Shown: positions 8,649-18,085 of the stretch, in pieces
Layout of the letters: each line of letters begins with the position of its first letter
Position numbering within the stretch: the stretch's first letter is position 1
Assembly: GCF_003438995.1 (NCBI RefSeq)
Contig: NZ_QSUN01000015.1
Coordinates: forward strand, 1-64,000
Length of the DNA stretch: 64,000 nucleotides
Origin: Bacteroides sp. OM05-12
GTDB lineage: Bacteria > Bacteroidota > Bacteroidia > Bacteroidales > Bacteroidaceae
Direction: 5' to 3'
Position numbers and translations under genes: made by a program
Notes under the pieces: model-generated
Seen by the model: the letters and a program-made list of their open reading frames with translations, nothing else
Database searches by the model: none
What the model was told of the DNA's origin: nothing

Positions 8649-9869
8649 ATGTATAAAAAGAATAAGATAGCATACATATTTCTTATTATTTGCTACTTAA
8701 ATTGCGTATCTGCAAAAGCAATACTCCCAAATGATTCTATTCCACAGGAAAATGATATAACTAAAACTCTCTCAAAAAAAGAGTTAAGAAAAGAGCGGGT
8801 AAAAAACCGCAATTTCCATTATAATATATTAGGTGGTCCAAGCTATACGCCGGACTATGGGGTATTAATCGGAGGTAGCGCATTAATGACCTTTCGAATG
8901 AATCCCAGTGACAAGACTCAACTACGTTCCGTTGCTCCATTTGCAATTGCAGTCATGTTTAAAGGCGGCTTAAATTTAGGTACCCGTCCACAATTATTTT
9001 TCAAAAATGACCGTTTCCGGATATTCGGACAATTCGCTTATAAAAATACGATGGAGAATTTCTATGGAATAGGATATTCTACTAACAAAGATTACAACAG
9101 AAGTAAAGAAACAAGCGAATACCGATATAGCGGAATACAAGTAAATCCATGGTTCATGTTCCGTTTAGGAGAAAGTAATTTTTTTGTTGGTCCTCAAATA
9201 GATCTTAATCTTGATAAGATTCTCGATCCGGCTCCCGGTATGATTACTAATTCCGATTATATAAAAGCAGGAGGTAATGCCAACGGCTATAAGAACTTTA
9301 GCTCAGGATTGGGTTTCTTAATCTCGTACGACACAAGAGACGTACCAGCCAATGCATATAAAGGAGTTTATCTGAATGTACAGGGTAGCTTCTACAATAA
9401 GATATTAGGTAGTGATAATAACTTTTATCAGTTATTATTGGACTATCGTCAATATAAATCCGTCGGAAACCGTAAAGTAATAGCTTGGATGGCACAAAGT
9501 AAAAACGTTTTCGGCAATGTACCTTTAAACAAATATGCGCTTAGCGGAACCCCTTATGATTTGAGAGGATATTATATGGGACAGTACCGAGATAAAACAT
9601 CCCACGTTATAATGGCTGAATATCGTCAAATGATCAATACAGACAAAGAAAACTTCGTTAAACGAATGTTGAGTCACGTAGGTTTTACAGCATGGGGAGG
9701 ATGTGGATTCATGGGACCAAATCCTGTTCGTTTAGAAGGGGTATTACCAAACTTTGGAGTAGGTTTGCGTATAGAAGTACAACCTCGAATGAATGTTCGC
9801 TTGGATTTCGGACGAAACACAGTAAATAAGCAGAATTTATTCTACTTTAATATGACAGAAGCCTTCTAG
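8649..9869 (+). CDS. BamA/TamA-family outer membrane beta-barrel protein
   Basis: 406 aa. Signal peptide about residues 1-23 (IAYIFLIICYLNCVSAKA). The remainder is a D15-type surface-antigen barrel: alternating aromatic/glycine strands such as GLGFLISYDTRDVPANAYKG and YDLRGYYMGQYRDKT, closing with FGVGLRIEVQPRMNVRLDFG. It ends in an aromatic residue (MTEAF), the usual barrel C-terminus. No POTRA repeats are present, so it is a barrel-only member rather than BamA itself. Likely an outer-membrane pore or transporter; cargo unknown. Confidence 0.82.
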   Translation: MYKKNKIAYIFLIICYLNCVSAKAILPNDSIPQENDITKTLSKKELRKERVKNRNFHYNILGGPSYTPDYGVLIGGSALMTFRMNPSDKTQLRSVAPFAIAVMFKGGLNLGTRPQLFFKNDRFRIFGQFAYKNTMENFYGIGYSTNKDYNRSKETSEYRYSGIQVNPWFMFRLGESNFFVGPQIDLNLDKILDPAPGMITNSDYIKAGGNANGYKNFSSGLGFLISYDTRDVPANAYKGVYLNVQGSFYNKILGSDNNFYQLLLDYRQYKSVGNRKVIAWMAQSKNVFGNVPLNKYALSGTPYDLRGYYMGQYRDKTSHVIMAEYRQMINTDKENFVKRMLSHVGFTAWGGCGFMGPNPVRLEGVLPNFGVGLRIEVQPRMNVRLDFGRNTVNKQNLFYFNMTEAF

Positions 9870-9981
9870 ATTTATGTTTATTTTCCGGGTTCAATCCTGA
9901 GTCCTCAAAATCAAGACATAATTTCAGTTGAATCCATCTCTTATTATTTATAAATCAAACTCATATTTTTCACAATAAGTC

Positions 9982-10013
9982 TTTGTATAATGCGTAGATA
10001 ATTCATACCTTTG
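9982..10013 (+). promoter_or_regulatory. Promoter of prs
   Basis: TTTG at 9982-9985, 20 bp, then TACCTTTG at 10006-10013: an exact match to the Bacteroidetes TTTG / TAnnTTTG pair. It lies 36 bp before the prs start. Confidence 0.7.
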
Positions 10014-10049
10014 CATGCAAATTAACACATAGGTAACATCTATTACAAA

Positions 10050-10988
10050 ATGAGCGAAAAAGCACCCTTTATGGTATTTTCTGGAACTAACTCCAGATAC
10101 CTTGCAGAAAAAATTTGCAAAAGCCTTGATTGTGAAATGGGAAACATGAACATTATGCACTTCGCAGATGGAGAATTTGCCGTTTCTTATGAAGAATCTA
10201 TCAGAGGTTCACATGTATTTCTAGTTCAATCTACCTTCCCCAACTCAGACAACTTAATGGAACTCTTACTAATGGTCGATGCTGCAAAAAGAGCATCAGC
10301 TAAAAGCATTGTAGCTGTAATTCCTTATTTTGGATGGGCTCGTCAAGATAGGAAAGACAAACCACGCGTTTCTATCGGAGCAAAATTAGTTGCAGATTTA
10401 TTAAGTGTAGCCGGCATTGACCGTCTTATTACAATGGATTTACACGCAGACCAAATTCAAGGTTTTTTTGATGTACCGGTGGACCATTTATATGCATCCG
10501 CAGTTTTCTTACCTTATATAGAATCTTTACATTTAGAAAATTTAGTAATAGCAACTCCTGACGTAGGCGGTTCCAAACGTGCAAGTACATATTCTAAATA
10601 TTTAGGAGTACCATTGGTTTTATGCAACAAATCACGTGAGAAAGCAAACGAGGTAGCATCTATGCAGATCATAGGTGACGTTAAAAATAAAAATGTCGTA
10701 TTAATCGATGATATTGTAGATACTGCAGGAACAATTACAAAAGCTGCCAATATAATGCTTGATGCTGGAGCTGTTTCTGTTCGTGCCATAGCCAGTCACT
10801 GTGTCATGTCTGACCCGGCAAGCGAAAGAGTACAGGATTCCAGTTTAACAGAAATGGTATTTACAGATAGTATCCCTTATACTCATAAATGTGCAAAAGT
10901 CAAACAATTAACGATTGCCGATTTATTTGCAGAGACAATTCGCAGGGTTGTTAGCAATGAATCAATAAGTTCGCAATATATTATTTAA
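10050..10988 (+). CDS. prs: Ribose-phosphate pyrophosphokinase
   Basis: 312 aa. It makes PRPP from ribose 5-phosphate and ATP for purine, pyrimidine, NAD, His and Trp synthesis; cytosolic. Motifs: FSGTNSRYLAEKI at the N-terminus, FADGEFAVSYEESIRGSHVF, PYFGWARQDRKDKPR (flexible ATP loop), ITMDLHADQIQGFFDVPVDHLYA (catalytic and metal histidine region), and the PRPP loop VVLIDDIVDTAGTITKA about residues 216-232. Length is normal. Monocistronic between its own promoter and terminator. Confidence 0.97.
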   Translation: MSEKAPFMVFSGTNSRYLAEKICKSLDCEMGNMNIMHFADGEFAVSYEESIRGSHVFLVQSTFPNSDNLMELLLMVDAAKRASAKSIVAVIPYFGWARQDRKDKPRVSIGAKLVADLLSVAGIDRLITMDLHADQIQGFFDVPVDHLYASAVFLPYIESLHLENLVIATPDVGGSKRASTYSKYLGVPLVLCNKSREKANEVASMQIIGDVKNKNVVLIDDIVDTAGTITKAANIMLDAGAVSVRAIASHCVMSDPASERVQDSSLTEMVFTDSIPYTHKCAKVKQLTIADLFAETIRRVVSNESISSQYII

Positions 10989-11006
10989 GCAAAAAATAAA
11001 TATAAT

Positions 11007-11042
11007 AAAAGCATCTTCATAAAATAATGAAGATGCTTTTTT
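11007..11042 (+). terminator. Rho-independent terminator of prs
   Basis: 14-bp perfect stem AAAAGCATCTTCAT (11007-11020) and ATGAAGATGCTTTT (11027-11040), 6-nt loop, followed by T residues. It starts 19 bp after the prs stop. Confidence 0.88.
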
Positions 11043-11408
11043 ACATTAAAAAATATCCAAGATAAACCTTTCCTATTATTTAATGCAATACCTATAATAA
11101 AATTCAATAGATCCAGCAACAGAAAGAAATAATCACATCTTAAATATAGCTTTTATTTCAAACAAATTTTATCAATAATTTATAGTTAAAACACCGCAAT
11201 GCGAATATTATCAAATTTAGTAATAACTTTAGTTAAAAACAAATAGCCAAAGAAACAATCTAATAAAAAGATTCTAACTTTGCGCCCGAAAAGGAAACTA
11301 AAATATTTTTTCAAGTTTCCAACCTTTATATCCCTTATCTAAGACTTCCCCCTACTGGAAAACATGTTTATAGAACAGAATAAGGACAAATTATACTGAT
11401 TAGAAAAT
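11043..11408. other. AT-rich leader region before the efflux operon
   Basis: No gene is supported here. The only recognisable elements are a -7 box and a hairpin near 11275-11320, annotated separately. Confidence 0.5.
11275..11320 (+). promoter_or_regulatory. -7 box and leader hairpin of the RND efflux operon
   Basis: TAACTTTG (11275-11282) is an exact TAnnTTTG -7 box; no clear -33 TTTG is seen. About 10 bp downstream, GGAAACT (11293-11299) and AGTTTCC (11314-11320) form a 7-bp inverted repeat with an AT loop. It spans the likely start of transcription and could be a repressor operator or a leader stem. The leader to the first start codon would be about 120 nt. Confidence 0.4.
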
Positions 11409-12587
11409 ATGAAAACGCAAATTTGTAGATTTATGATTAACAAAACACAGCGAATCTCACTATTCGCACTTAGCCTATCTTTCCTACTCGTATCATGCGG
11501 TAATAAAGGAATGCATATTGAACCAAACAAAAAGTTTGCAGTAGTAACTTTGCAACCAACTGATGTAGAGTTAAAAAGTTCCTATCCAGCAACTGTTCGT
11601 GGTAAACAAGATGTAGAAATCCGCCCTCAAGTAGCAGGATTTATCACTAAATTATGTGTAGACGAAGGTGCTACAGTACGTAAAGGCCAGCCACTTTTCA
11701 TTATTGATCAAGTGCAATATGAGGCGGCAGTAAAACAAGCAGAAGCCGGTGTAAAAGTAGCAGAAGCCAGTGTAGCAACCGAGGAATTAACTTATAAGAA
11801 TAAGATTGAGCTACATAAAAAGAAAATCATTAGTGATTACGAATTACAATCAGCTCAGAATACCCTTGCCAGTAAAAAAGCATCTTTAGCACAAGCTGAA
11901 GCACAATTAGTAAATGCTCGTCAAAATTTATCTTATACGGTAGTAAGCAGTCCTTCTGACGGTATAGTAGGTTCCATACCTTATCGTATCGGAAGTTTAG
12001 TCAGTGCATCTATTGCAACCCCATTGACTACTGTTTCCCAGTATTCTGAAATGTACGCTTATTTTTCATTAACAGAAAAAGAGCTTCTTAATCTGATTAG
12101 AAAAGATGCAGGAGAAAAGAAAATGATAGAAAGTTTCCCTACTGTAGAACTACAATTAGCAGACGGTTCACTCTATGACCAGAATGGAAAAGTAGAGACG
12201 ATAAGTGGTGTAATAGACCCAACCACAGGTTCTGTTACACTTCGGGCTGCATTCCCAAATCCAAATCACCTGTTAAGGAGTGGTGGAACCGGCTCTGTAC
12301 TTATACCTTATAAGATGGAGAGCGCAGTTGTTGTTCCTCAAAAAGCAACTTACGAGGTTCAGGACAAAAAATTCGTATATGTTCTACAACCGGATAATAC
12401 CATTAAGAATACAGAAATTCAAATATTCAATGTAGACAATGGATCTGACTATGTAGTTATGTCAGGTTTAAAAGCCGGAGATAAGATTGTTGTAGAAAAT
12501 GTTAGTACATTAAAAGATGGTCAAGCTATAGAGCCTATCACTAAAGAGCAATCTGAACAAAACTTCAAAGATGCTTTGAATAAATAG
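11409..12587 (+). CDS. RND efflux periplasmic adaptor lipoprotein (AcrA/MexA family)
   Basis: 392 aa; MINKTQRISL at 11433 is an equally plausible start, since both leave an intact lipoprotein signal (LSLSFLLVSC). It bridges the inner-membrane pump and the outer-membrane channel. The order is beta-barrel strands, lipoyl half (VEIRPQVAGFITKLCVDEGATVRKG), helical hairpin about residues 115-170 rich in Ala/Gln/Lys, second lipoyl half (YTVVSSPSDGIVG), beta-barrel (GVIDPTTGSVTLRAAFPNPN) and membrane-proximal domain. First gene of a three-gene efflux operon, 23 bp before the pump. No adjacent regulator is visible. Confidence 0.93.
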   Translation: MKTQICRFMINKTQRISLFALSLSFLLVSCGNKGMHIEPNKKFAVVTLQPTDVELKSSYPATVRGKQDVEIRPQVAGFITKLCVDEGATVRKGQPLFIIDQVQYEAAVKQAEAGVKVAEASVATEELTYKNKIELHKKKIISDYELQSAQNTLASKKASLAQAEAQLVNARQNLSYTVVSSPSDGIVGSIPYRIGSLVSASIATPLTTVSQYSEMYAYFSLTEKELLNLIRKDAGEKKMIESFPTVELQLADGSLYDQNGKVETISGVIDPTTGSVTLRAAFPNPNHLLRSGGTGSVLIPYKMESAVVVPQKATYEVQDKKFVYVLQPDNTIKNTEIQIFNVDNGSDYVVMSGLKAGDKIVVENVSTLKDGQAIEPITKEQSEQNFKDALNK

Positions 12588-12610
12588 ATTTTAATAACAT
12601 TAGAAGAACT

Positions 12611-15600
12611 ATGAAATTAGATAAATTTATTAATCGCCCGGTACTATCCACGGTAATTTCTATCGTAATAGTCATTCTGGGTATATTAGGTTTGCTGTCA
12701 TTGCCTATATCCCAATATCCGGATATAGCCCCTCCTACCGTTCGTGTGTCTACTACCTATCAAGGTGCTAATGCACAAACAGTATTGAACAGTGTGATAG
12801 CTCCGTTGGAAGAGCAGATTAATGGTGTGGAAAACATGATGTACATGACATCTACCGCTACCAATACCGGCGAAGCTGATATCCAAGTTTATTTTAAACA
12901 GGGAACAGACCCGGATATGGCAGCTGTCAATGTACAAAACCGTGTTGCTAAAGCACAGGGATTCCTTCCTGCTGAGGTTACTAAAGTAGGTGTCATCACT
13001 TCTAAACGCCAAACAAGTATGTTATTGGTGTTCTCACTCTATAGTTCCGATGATAAATACGATAATGAATTTCTGGAAAACTATGCGAAAATAAATGTTA
13101 TTCCGGAAGTACAGCGTGTACCGGGCGTAGGCGACGCAATGGTATTAGGTGCCGACTACTCCATGCGTATTTGGTTAAAACCGGATGTAATGGCACAATA
13201 CAAATTGATGCCAACCGACATTACCAACGCATTAAGCGAACAAAATATAGAAGCAGCTCCGGGATCATTTGGAGAATCAGGAAATCAGACTTTCCAATAT
13301 ACATTAAGATATAAAGGACGTCTGCAAACTCAGGAAGAATTTGAGAATATAGTTATTCGTGCTACTGAAGACGGTCAGGTACTTCGTCTAAAAGATGTAG
13401 CAGGGGTGGAATTAGGACGTCTAACCTATGGTTTCACAAACTTGGTAAACGGTCATCCCGGTGTAACATGTATCGTATTCCAGACTGCCGGTTCTAATGC
13501 AACTCAAATTATCAATGATATTGAAGATTTGCTTAAAAGAACCGAAAACACATTACCTCCCGGTGTAAAAGTCAATATATCACAAAATGCAAATGATTTT
13601 TTGTTCGCTTCTATCCATGAAGTTATCAAAACATTGCTGGAAGCATTCTTGCTTGTATTTATCGTGGTATATATCTTCCTGCAAGATTTCCGTTCCACTT
13701 TAATTCCGGCAATTGCAATTCCGGTTGCCTTAGTGGGAACATTCTTTATCCTTTATTTAATCGGATTCAGTATCAACTTGCTGACACTTTGTGCCATGGT
13801 GCTCGCCATTGCGATAGTGGTCGATGATGCCATTGTCGTCGTCGAGGGAGTACATGCAAAGTTAGACCAAGGATACAAGTCTGCCCGCTTAGCATCTATC
13901 GATGCCATGAGTGAACTTGGTGGGGCTATCGTTTCCATTACTTTGGTTATGATGTCCGTATTCATTCCGGTAAGTTTCATGTCCGGAACTTCAGGTACGT
14001 TCTATCGCCAATTCGGTCTAACAATGGCAATTGCTATCGGACTATCCGCAATCAACGCTTTGACATTAACACCGGCACTTTGTGCTATCCTGTTGAAACC
14101 GCATAAAGAAGACGAGAAAAAGAAATCAACTTTCATCAGTCGTTTCCATATTGCTTTCAACGTATATTATGATAATTTATTGAAAAAATATAAGAAAGGT
14201 ACTCTCCGCTTCATACACAAACCATGGCTTACAATCGGTTTTGTAGTTGTCGGTATAGCAGCATTGCTATTCTTCATGAAAATTACACCGACAGGTTTAG
14301 TTCCAAATGAAGATACAGGTACTATTATGGCAGTAGTAGATATGCCTCCAGGAAGTTCCAAAGAATTCACTGAAGCTACAATGATGAAGGTTGACAGTTT
14401 AATCGCTGCCGATCCGGCAGTAGAAAGCCGTACTATGATTGTCGGTTACAGTTTCCTTTCCGGTCAGGGTCCTAGTTACGGTTCTTTCATCTGTAAACTG
14501 AAGAACTGGGAAGAACGAGACATTAAGCAACGTTCGGACTTCGTTTCCGGTATGCTCTATTTATCAGCCATGAAAGTGATAAAAGACGCACGTGTATTAT
14601 TCTTCGCACCTCCTATGATTCCTGGATATAGTGTATCCAACGGTTTTGAATTGAACCTGCAAGATAAGACCGGAGGTAGTCTGGATAAATTCTATGAAGT
14701 AGCACAAGAATTCATTCATAAGCTACAGGAACGTCCGGAAATACAGTCTGCACAGACCTCATTTAATCCGAACTTCCCACAATACATGATTGATATTGAT
14801 GCGGCTGCTTGTAAGAAGGCCGGAATCAGTCCCAGTACCATCTTAACAACATTGCAGGGGTATTATGGTGGATTATACACTTCAAACTTCAACCGTTTCG
14901 GAAAGTTGTATCGTGTAATGATTCAGGCAGACCCAAGTGCACGTACCAATTTGGAATCATTAAAATCCATTATGATACGCAATGGAAACGAAATGGCTCC
15001 GATAAGCCAATTCATGAGTATGAAACGTGTTTACGGACCGGATAACATCAAACGTTTCAACATGTTTACCGCAATGACCATCAACGGTTCACCTGCGGAC
15101 GGATATAGTAGTGGTCAGGCAATCCAAGCTATGGAAGAAGTTGCCAAAGAAGTATTACCTACAGGATATGGTTATGAATTCTCAGGTATGACACGTGAAG
15201 AGCAAAGTTCAAGCGGTAGCACTACTGCCATGATCTTTATCCTTTGTTTTGTCTTCGTATACTTATTATTGAGTGCACAATATGAAAGTTATATTCTGCC
15301 ATTGGCCGTATTGTTATCCATTCCGTTCGGTTTGGCAGGTAGCTTTATCCTCGCGCACTTAATGGGATTGGTAAACAATATAATTCCTATACTTGGTGCC
15401 GCTACCAACAATATCTATATGCAGATTGCATTGATTATGTTGATCGGTCTTTTGGCAAAGAACGCTATCTTAATCGTAGAATTTGCCCTTGATCGTCGTA
15501 AAATGGGTATGAGCATCACTTGGGCAGCCGTCTTGGGAGCTGCCGCCCGTCTACGCCCTATCTTGATGACCTCTTTGGCTATGGTAGTAGGTTTATTACC

Positions 15601-15823
15601 TATGATGTTTGCATTCGGGGTAGGTGCCAACGGTAACCGTGCCCTTGGTACAGCGGCTGTAGGTGGTATGTTGATCGGTATGATTTGCCAGATTTTCGTT
15701 GTTCCGGCATTATTTGTCATCTTCCAGTATCTACAAGAAAAGATTAAGCCTCTTGAATGGGAAGATATGGATAACAGCGATGTTAAAACAGAAATTGAGC
15801 AATACTCTAAAAATAAAGAATAG
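12611..15823 (+). CDS. RND family efflux pump, inner-membrane subunit (AcrB/MexB-like)
   Basis: 1070 aa, standard for HAE1 RND pumps. Proton-driven export of drugs, bile salts or other amphiphiles is the expected role; substrate not predictable. Start MKLDKFINRPVLSTVISI (TM1) followed by PISQYPDIAPPTVRVSTTYQG. Central TM bundle has the proton-relay pair in LAIAIVVDDAIVVVEG. Second half repeats the fold with AILIVEFALDRRKMG and RLRPILMTSLAMVVGLLPMM. Large periplasmic loops lie between TM1/2 and TM7/8. Six bp before the outer-membrane channel gene. Confidence 0.96.
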   Translation: MKLDKFINRPVLSTVISIVIVILGILGLLSLPISQYPDIAPPTVRVSTTYQGANAQTVLNSVIAPLEEQINGVENMMYMTSTATNTGEADIQVYFKQGTDPDMAAVNVQNRVAKAQGFLPAEVTKVGVITSKRQTSMLLVFSLYSSDDKYDNEFLENYAKINVIPEVQRVPGVGDAMVLGADYSMRIWLKPDVMAQYKLMPTDITNALSEQNIEAAPGSFGESGNQTFQYTLRYKGRLQTQEEFENIVIRATEDGQVLRLKDVAGVELGRLTYGFTNLVNGHPGVTCIVFQTAGSNATQIINDIEDLLKRTENTLPPGVKVNISQNANDFLFASIHEVIKTLLEAFLLVFIVVYIFLQDFRSTLIPAIAIPVALVGTFFILYLIGFSINLLTLCAMVLAIAIVVDDAIVVVEGVHAKLDQGYKSARLASIDAMSELGGAIVSITLVMMSVFIPVSFMSGTSGTFYRQFGLTMAIAIGLSAINALTLTPALCAILLKPHKEDEKKKSTFISRFHIAFNVYYDNLLKKYKKGTLRFIHKPWLTIGFVVVGIAALLFFMKITPTGLVPNEDTGTIMAVVDMPPGSSKEFTEATMMKVDSLIAADPAVESRTMIVGYSFLSGQGPSYGSFICKLKNWEERDIKQRSDFVSGMLYLSAMKVIKDARVLFFAPPMIPGYSVSNGFELNLQDKTGGSLDKFYEVAQEFIHKLQERPEIQSAQTSFNPNFPQYMIDIDAAACKKAGISPSTILTTLQGYYGGLYTSNFNRFGKLYRVMIQADPSARTNLESLKSIMIRNGNEMAPISQFMSMKRVYGPDNIKRFNMFTAMTINGSPADGYSSGQAIQAMEEVAKEVLPTGYGYEFSGMTREEQSSSGSTTAMIFILCFVFVYLLLSAQYESYILPLAVLLSIPFGLAGSFILAHLMGLVNNIIPILGAATNNIYMQIALIMLIGLLAKNAILIVEFALDRRKMGMSITWAAVLGAAARLRPILMTSLAMVVGLLPMMFAFGVGANGNRALGTAAVGGMLIGMICQIFVVPALFVIFQYLQEKIKPLEWEDMDNSDVKTEIEQYSKNKE

Positions 15824-15829
15824 CATAAT

Positions 15830-17209
15830 ATGAAAAAACAGATTATATATATGTTGTGTGCAACCGCTCTTTTGAGCAGTTGCCACATCTATAAATCATA
15901 CGACCGTCCAGAAGTCAACGTTTCCGGCATCTATCGTGACCCGATGAATGCAAATGACACGCTTGCTTCCGATACGACGAACATGGGAAACCTCCCGTGG
16001 AAAGAAGTCTTCCGTGACCCCAAACTACAGACATTAATAGAACAAGGTCTGGAAAATAATGTAGATATGCAAGCTGCTATACTACGTGTACAAGAAGCTA
16101 AAGTAATGCTTACTTCAGCAAAGTTATCCTATCTTCCTTCTATCAATTTCGCACCGCAAGGAACAATTTCCACTTTAGATCATTCCCGCAATGTAAAGGC
16201 ATATTCAATTCCGGCAGCAGCAAGTTGGGAAATTGATTTGTTCGGCAAAGTTCTGAATGCAAAAAGAGGTGCTAAAGCCAGCTTATTGCAAAGCGAAGCT
16301 TATCAACAAGCTGTACGTTCACAATTAATCGCAGGAATTGCCAATACCTATTATTCTTTACTGATGTTGGACAAACAGGTAGCTATCAGCGAAAAGACTT
16401 CTTTGATTTGGAAAGACAATGTCCGTGTTATGGAAGCGATGAAAGAAGCCGGTATGACAACAGAAGCAGCAGTTGTACAAAGTAAAGCAAACAGTCATCA
16501 AGTTGAAGCATCTCTCGCAGACCTTAGACGTCAGGTTCGTGAAACAGAAAATGCGCTGTCCGTCCTTTTAGCACAAGCTCCGCAAACTATTGAACGCAGT
16601 AGTCTTGAAGAGCAAGAGATGCCGGAGGAATTGACAGCAGGTATCCCCATACAACTACTTGCCAACCGTCCGGACGTAAAAGCTGCCGAAATGGCTTTGG
16701 CCGGTGCATATTATACGACCAATCAGGCACGTGCAGCATTCTATCCTTCCTTAACAATCGGAGGAACAGCAGGATGGACAAATGGTTCAGGAATGTCCGT
16801 GGCTAATCCGGGGAAATTACTGTTACAAGCTCTAGGCTCGTTGACACAACCCATATTCAACCATGGAAAAATTGTTGCTAATCTAAAAGTATCGAAAGCA
16901 GAAGAGAAAATAGCACAAATGAATTATCAACAAGCTATCCTAAATGCTGGTGAAGAAGTAAGCAATGCTTTATTCCTTTATGAAACAGCAAGTAAGAAAA
17001 TGACTGAACATAAGGCACAAGTCGAAGAACTGACCAAAGCTGTCGAATATACTCAAGACTTGTTCCATTCGGGATCAGCATCCTATTTAGAGATACTGAC
17101 TGCTCAACAATCATTACTCAATGCACAATTAAACGAAGTATCCGATACATTCCAACGTATGCAAGCTGTCATCAACTTGTATGAATCATTAGGAGGTGGA
17201 AGAGAGTAA
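15830..17209 (+). CDS. RND efflux outer-membrane channel lipoprotein (OprM/NodT family)
   Basis: 459 aa. Lipoprotein signal MKKQIIYMLCATALLSSC with Cys18 as lipidation site. Two OEP repeats follow, with hallmarks DPKLQTLIEQGLENNVDMQAA, ASWEIDLFGKVLNAKRGAK, LLANRPDVKAAEMALAGAYY and FHSGSASYLEILTAQQSLLNAQ. It forms the trimeric TolC-like duct of the tripartite pump. Six bp after the pump gene and 22 bp before the LpxA-like gene, so the operon probably continues. Confidence 0.94.
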   Translation: MKKQIIYMLCATALLSSCHIYKSYDRPEVNVSGIYRDPMNANDTLASDTTNMGNLPWKEVFRDPKLQTLIEQGLENNVDMQAAILRVQEAKVMLTSAKLSYLPSINFAPQGTISTLDHSRNVKAYSIPAAASWEIDLFGKVLNAKRGAKASLLQSEAYQQAVRSQLIAGIANTYYSLLMLDKQVAISEKTSLIWKDNVRVMEAMKEAGMTTEAAVVQSKANSHQVEASLADLRRQVRETENALSVLLAQAPQTIERSSLEEQEMPEELTAGIPIQLLANRPDVKAAEMALAGAYYTTNQARAAFYPSLTIGGTAGWTNGSGMSVANPGKLLLQALGSLTQPIFNHGKIVANLKVSKAEEKIAQMNYQQAILNAGEEVSNALFLYETASKKMTEHKAQVEELTKAVEYTQDLFHSGSASYLEILTAQQSLLNAQLNEVSDTFQRMQAVINLYESLGGGRE

Positions 17210-17231
17210 TTAACCTTTAAATTAAAAGATT

Positions 17232-18002
17232 ATGATTAGTCCATTAGCATTTGTCGACCCCAGCGCAATAATAGGGGAAAACGTAACGGTTCACCCGTTT
17301 GCTTACATTGACAAAAATGTAGTTATCGGTAATAATAATGTTATCATGCCTTATGCCAGTGTTCTTAGCGGTGCACGCATAGGCGATGGAAACACAATAT
17401 ATCAGGGAGCGGTAATAAGTGCCGTTCCTCAAGATTTCAACTTCAAAGGTGAAGAAACAATCGCCCGTATCGGTAACGACAACACGATTCGTGAATACGC
17501 CGTTATCAGTCGCGCCACTCATCCGGACGGCGAAACCTGTATTGGAGATAACAACTTCATCATGCAGGCAGTACGTCTATCCCACGATGTACATGTAGGC
17601 AATCATGTGATTGTAGGAAACGGTTCACAAGTTTCAGGTGATACCACGATAGAAGATCATGCAATTTTAAGTTCATGCGTACTTATGCAGCAGCATACCC
17701 GTGTAGGACAATGGTCACTGGTACAAGGAGGTTGCCGTTTCAATAAAGATATACCGCCTTATATCGTGGCAGCTCTTGAGCCGACCGTTTATCACGGGGT
17801 AAACAAATTAGTTTTGTCTAACTGCGGATTTAGCGAGAGAGTACTTCGACATATTAGTAGCGCATACCGTTTGATATTCCAAGCCAGTATCATTAACTTG
17901 GACGATGCTTTAGACAAAATACGTAATCAGGTTCCAATGAGCGAAGAGATAGAAAACATTATCGCATTCTGTCAAAAGACACAATTAGGTCTTATAAAAT
18001 AA
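17232..18002 (+). CDS. LpxA-like acyl-ACP–UDP-GlcNAc acyltransferase, divergent
   Basis: 256 aa, left-handed parallel beta-helix with hexapeptide repeats (residues about 8-175: VTVHPFAYIDKNVVIG, IGDGNTIYQGAVIS) and a C-terminal helical domain (GFSERVLRHISSAYRLIF), the LpxA layout. LpxA adds the 3-O-acyl chain in lipid A synthesis. The central catalytic His is kept (RLSHDVHVGN, His118), but by alignment from memory positions matching E. coli His122 and His144 are Arg and Gln. Last gene of the efflux operon rather than in an lpxD-lpxC cluster. It may be a paralogue with different acyl donor or sugar acceptor. Confidence 0.8.
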   Translation: MISPLAFVDPSAIIGENVTVHPFAYIDKNVVIGNNNVIMPYASVLSGARIGDGNTIYQGAVISAVPQDFNFKGEETIARIGNDNTIREYAVISRATHPDGETCIGDNNFIMQAVRLSHDVHVGNHVIVGNGSQVSGDTTIEDHAILSSCVLMQQHTRVGQWSLVQGGCRFNKDIPPYIVAALEPTVYHGVNKLVLSNCGFSERVLRHISSAYRLIFQASIINLDDALDKIRNQVPMSEEIENIIAFCQKTQLGLIK

Positions 18003-18026
18003 TTGTTTCTATATATTTGTATAGTA

Positions 18027-18064
18027 AAAAGCCGATATGAGAGTGATCTTATATCGGCTTTTCT
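18027..18064. terminator. Bidirectional terminator between the LpxA-like and MORN genes
   Basis: 12-bp perfect stem AAAAGCCGATAT (18027-18038) and ATATCGGCTTTT (18051-18062), with an A run on one side and a T run on the other. It lies between convergent genes ending at 18002 and 18086 and can serve both. Confidence 0.85.
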
Positions 18065-18085
18065 ATATTCTATAAATAAGTTATT

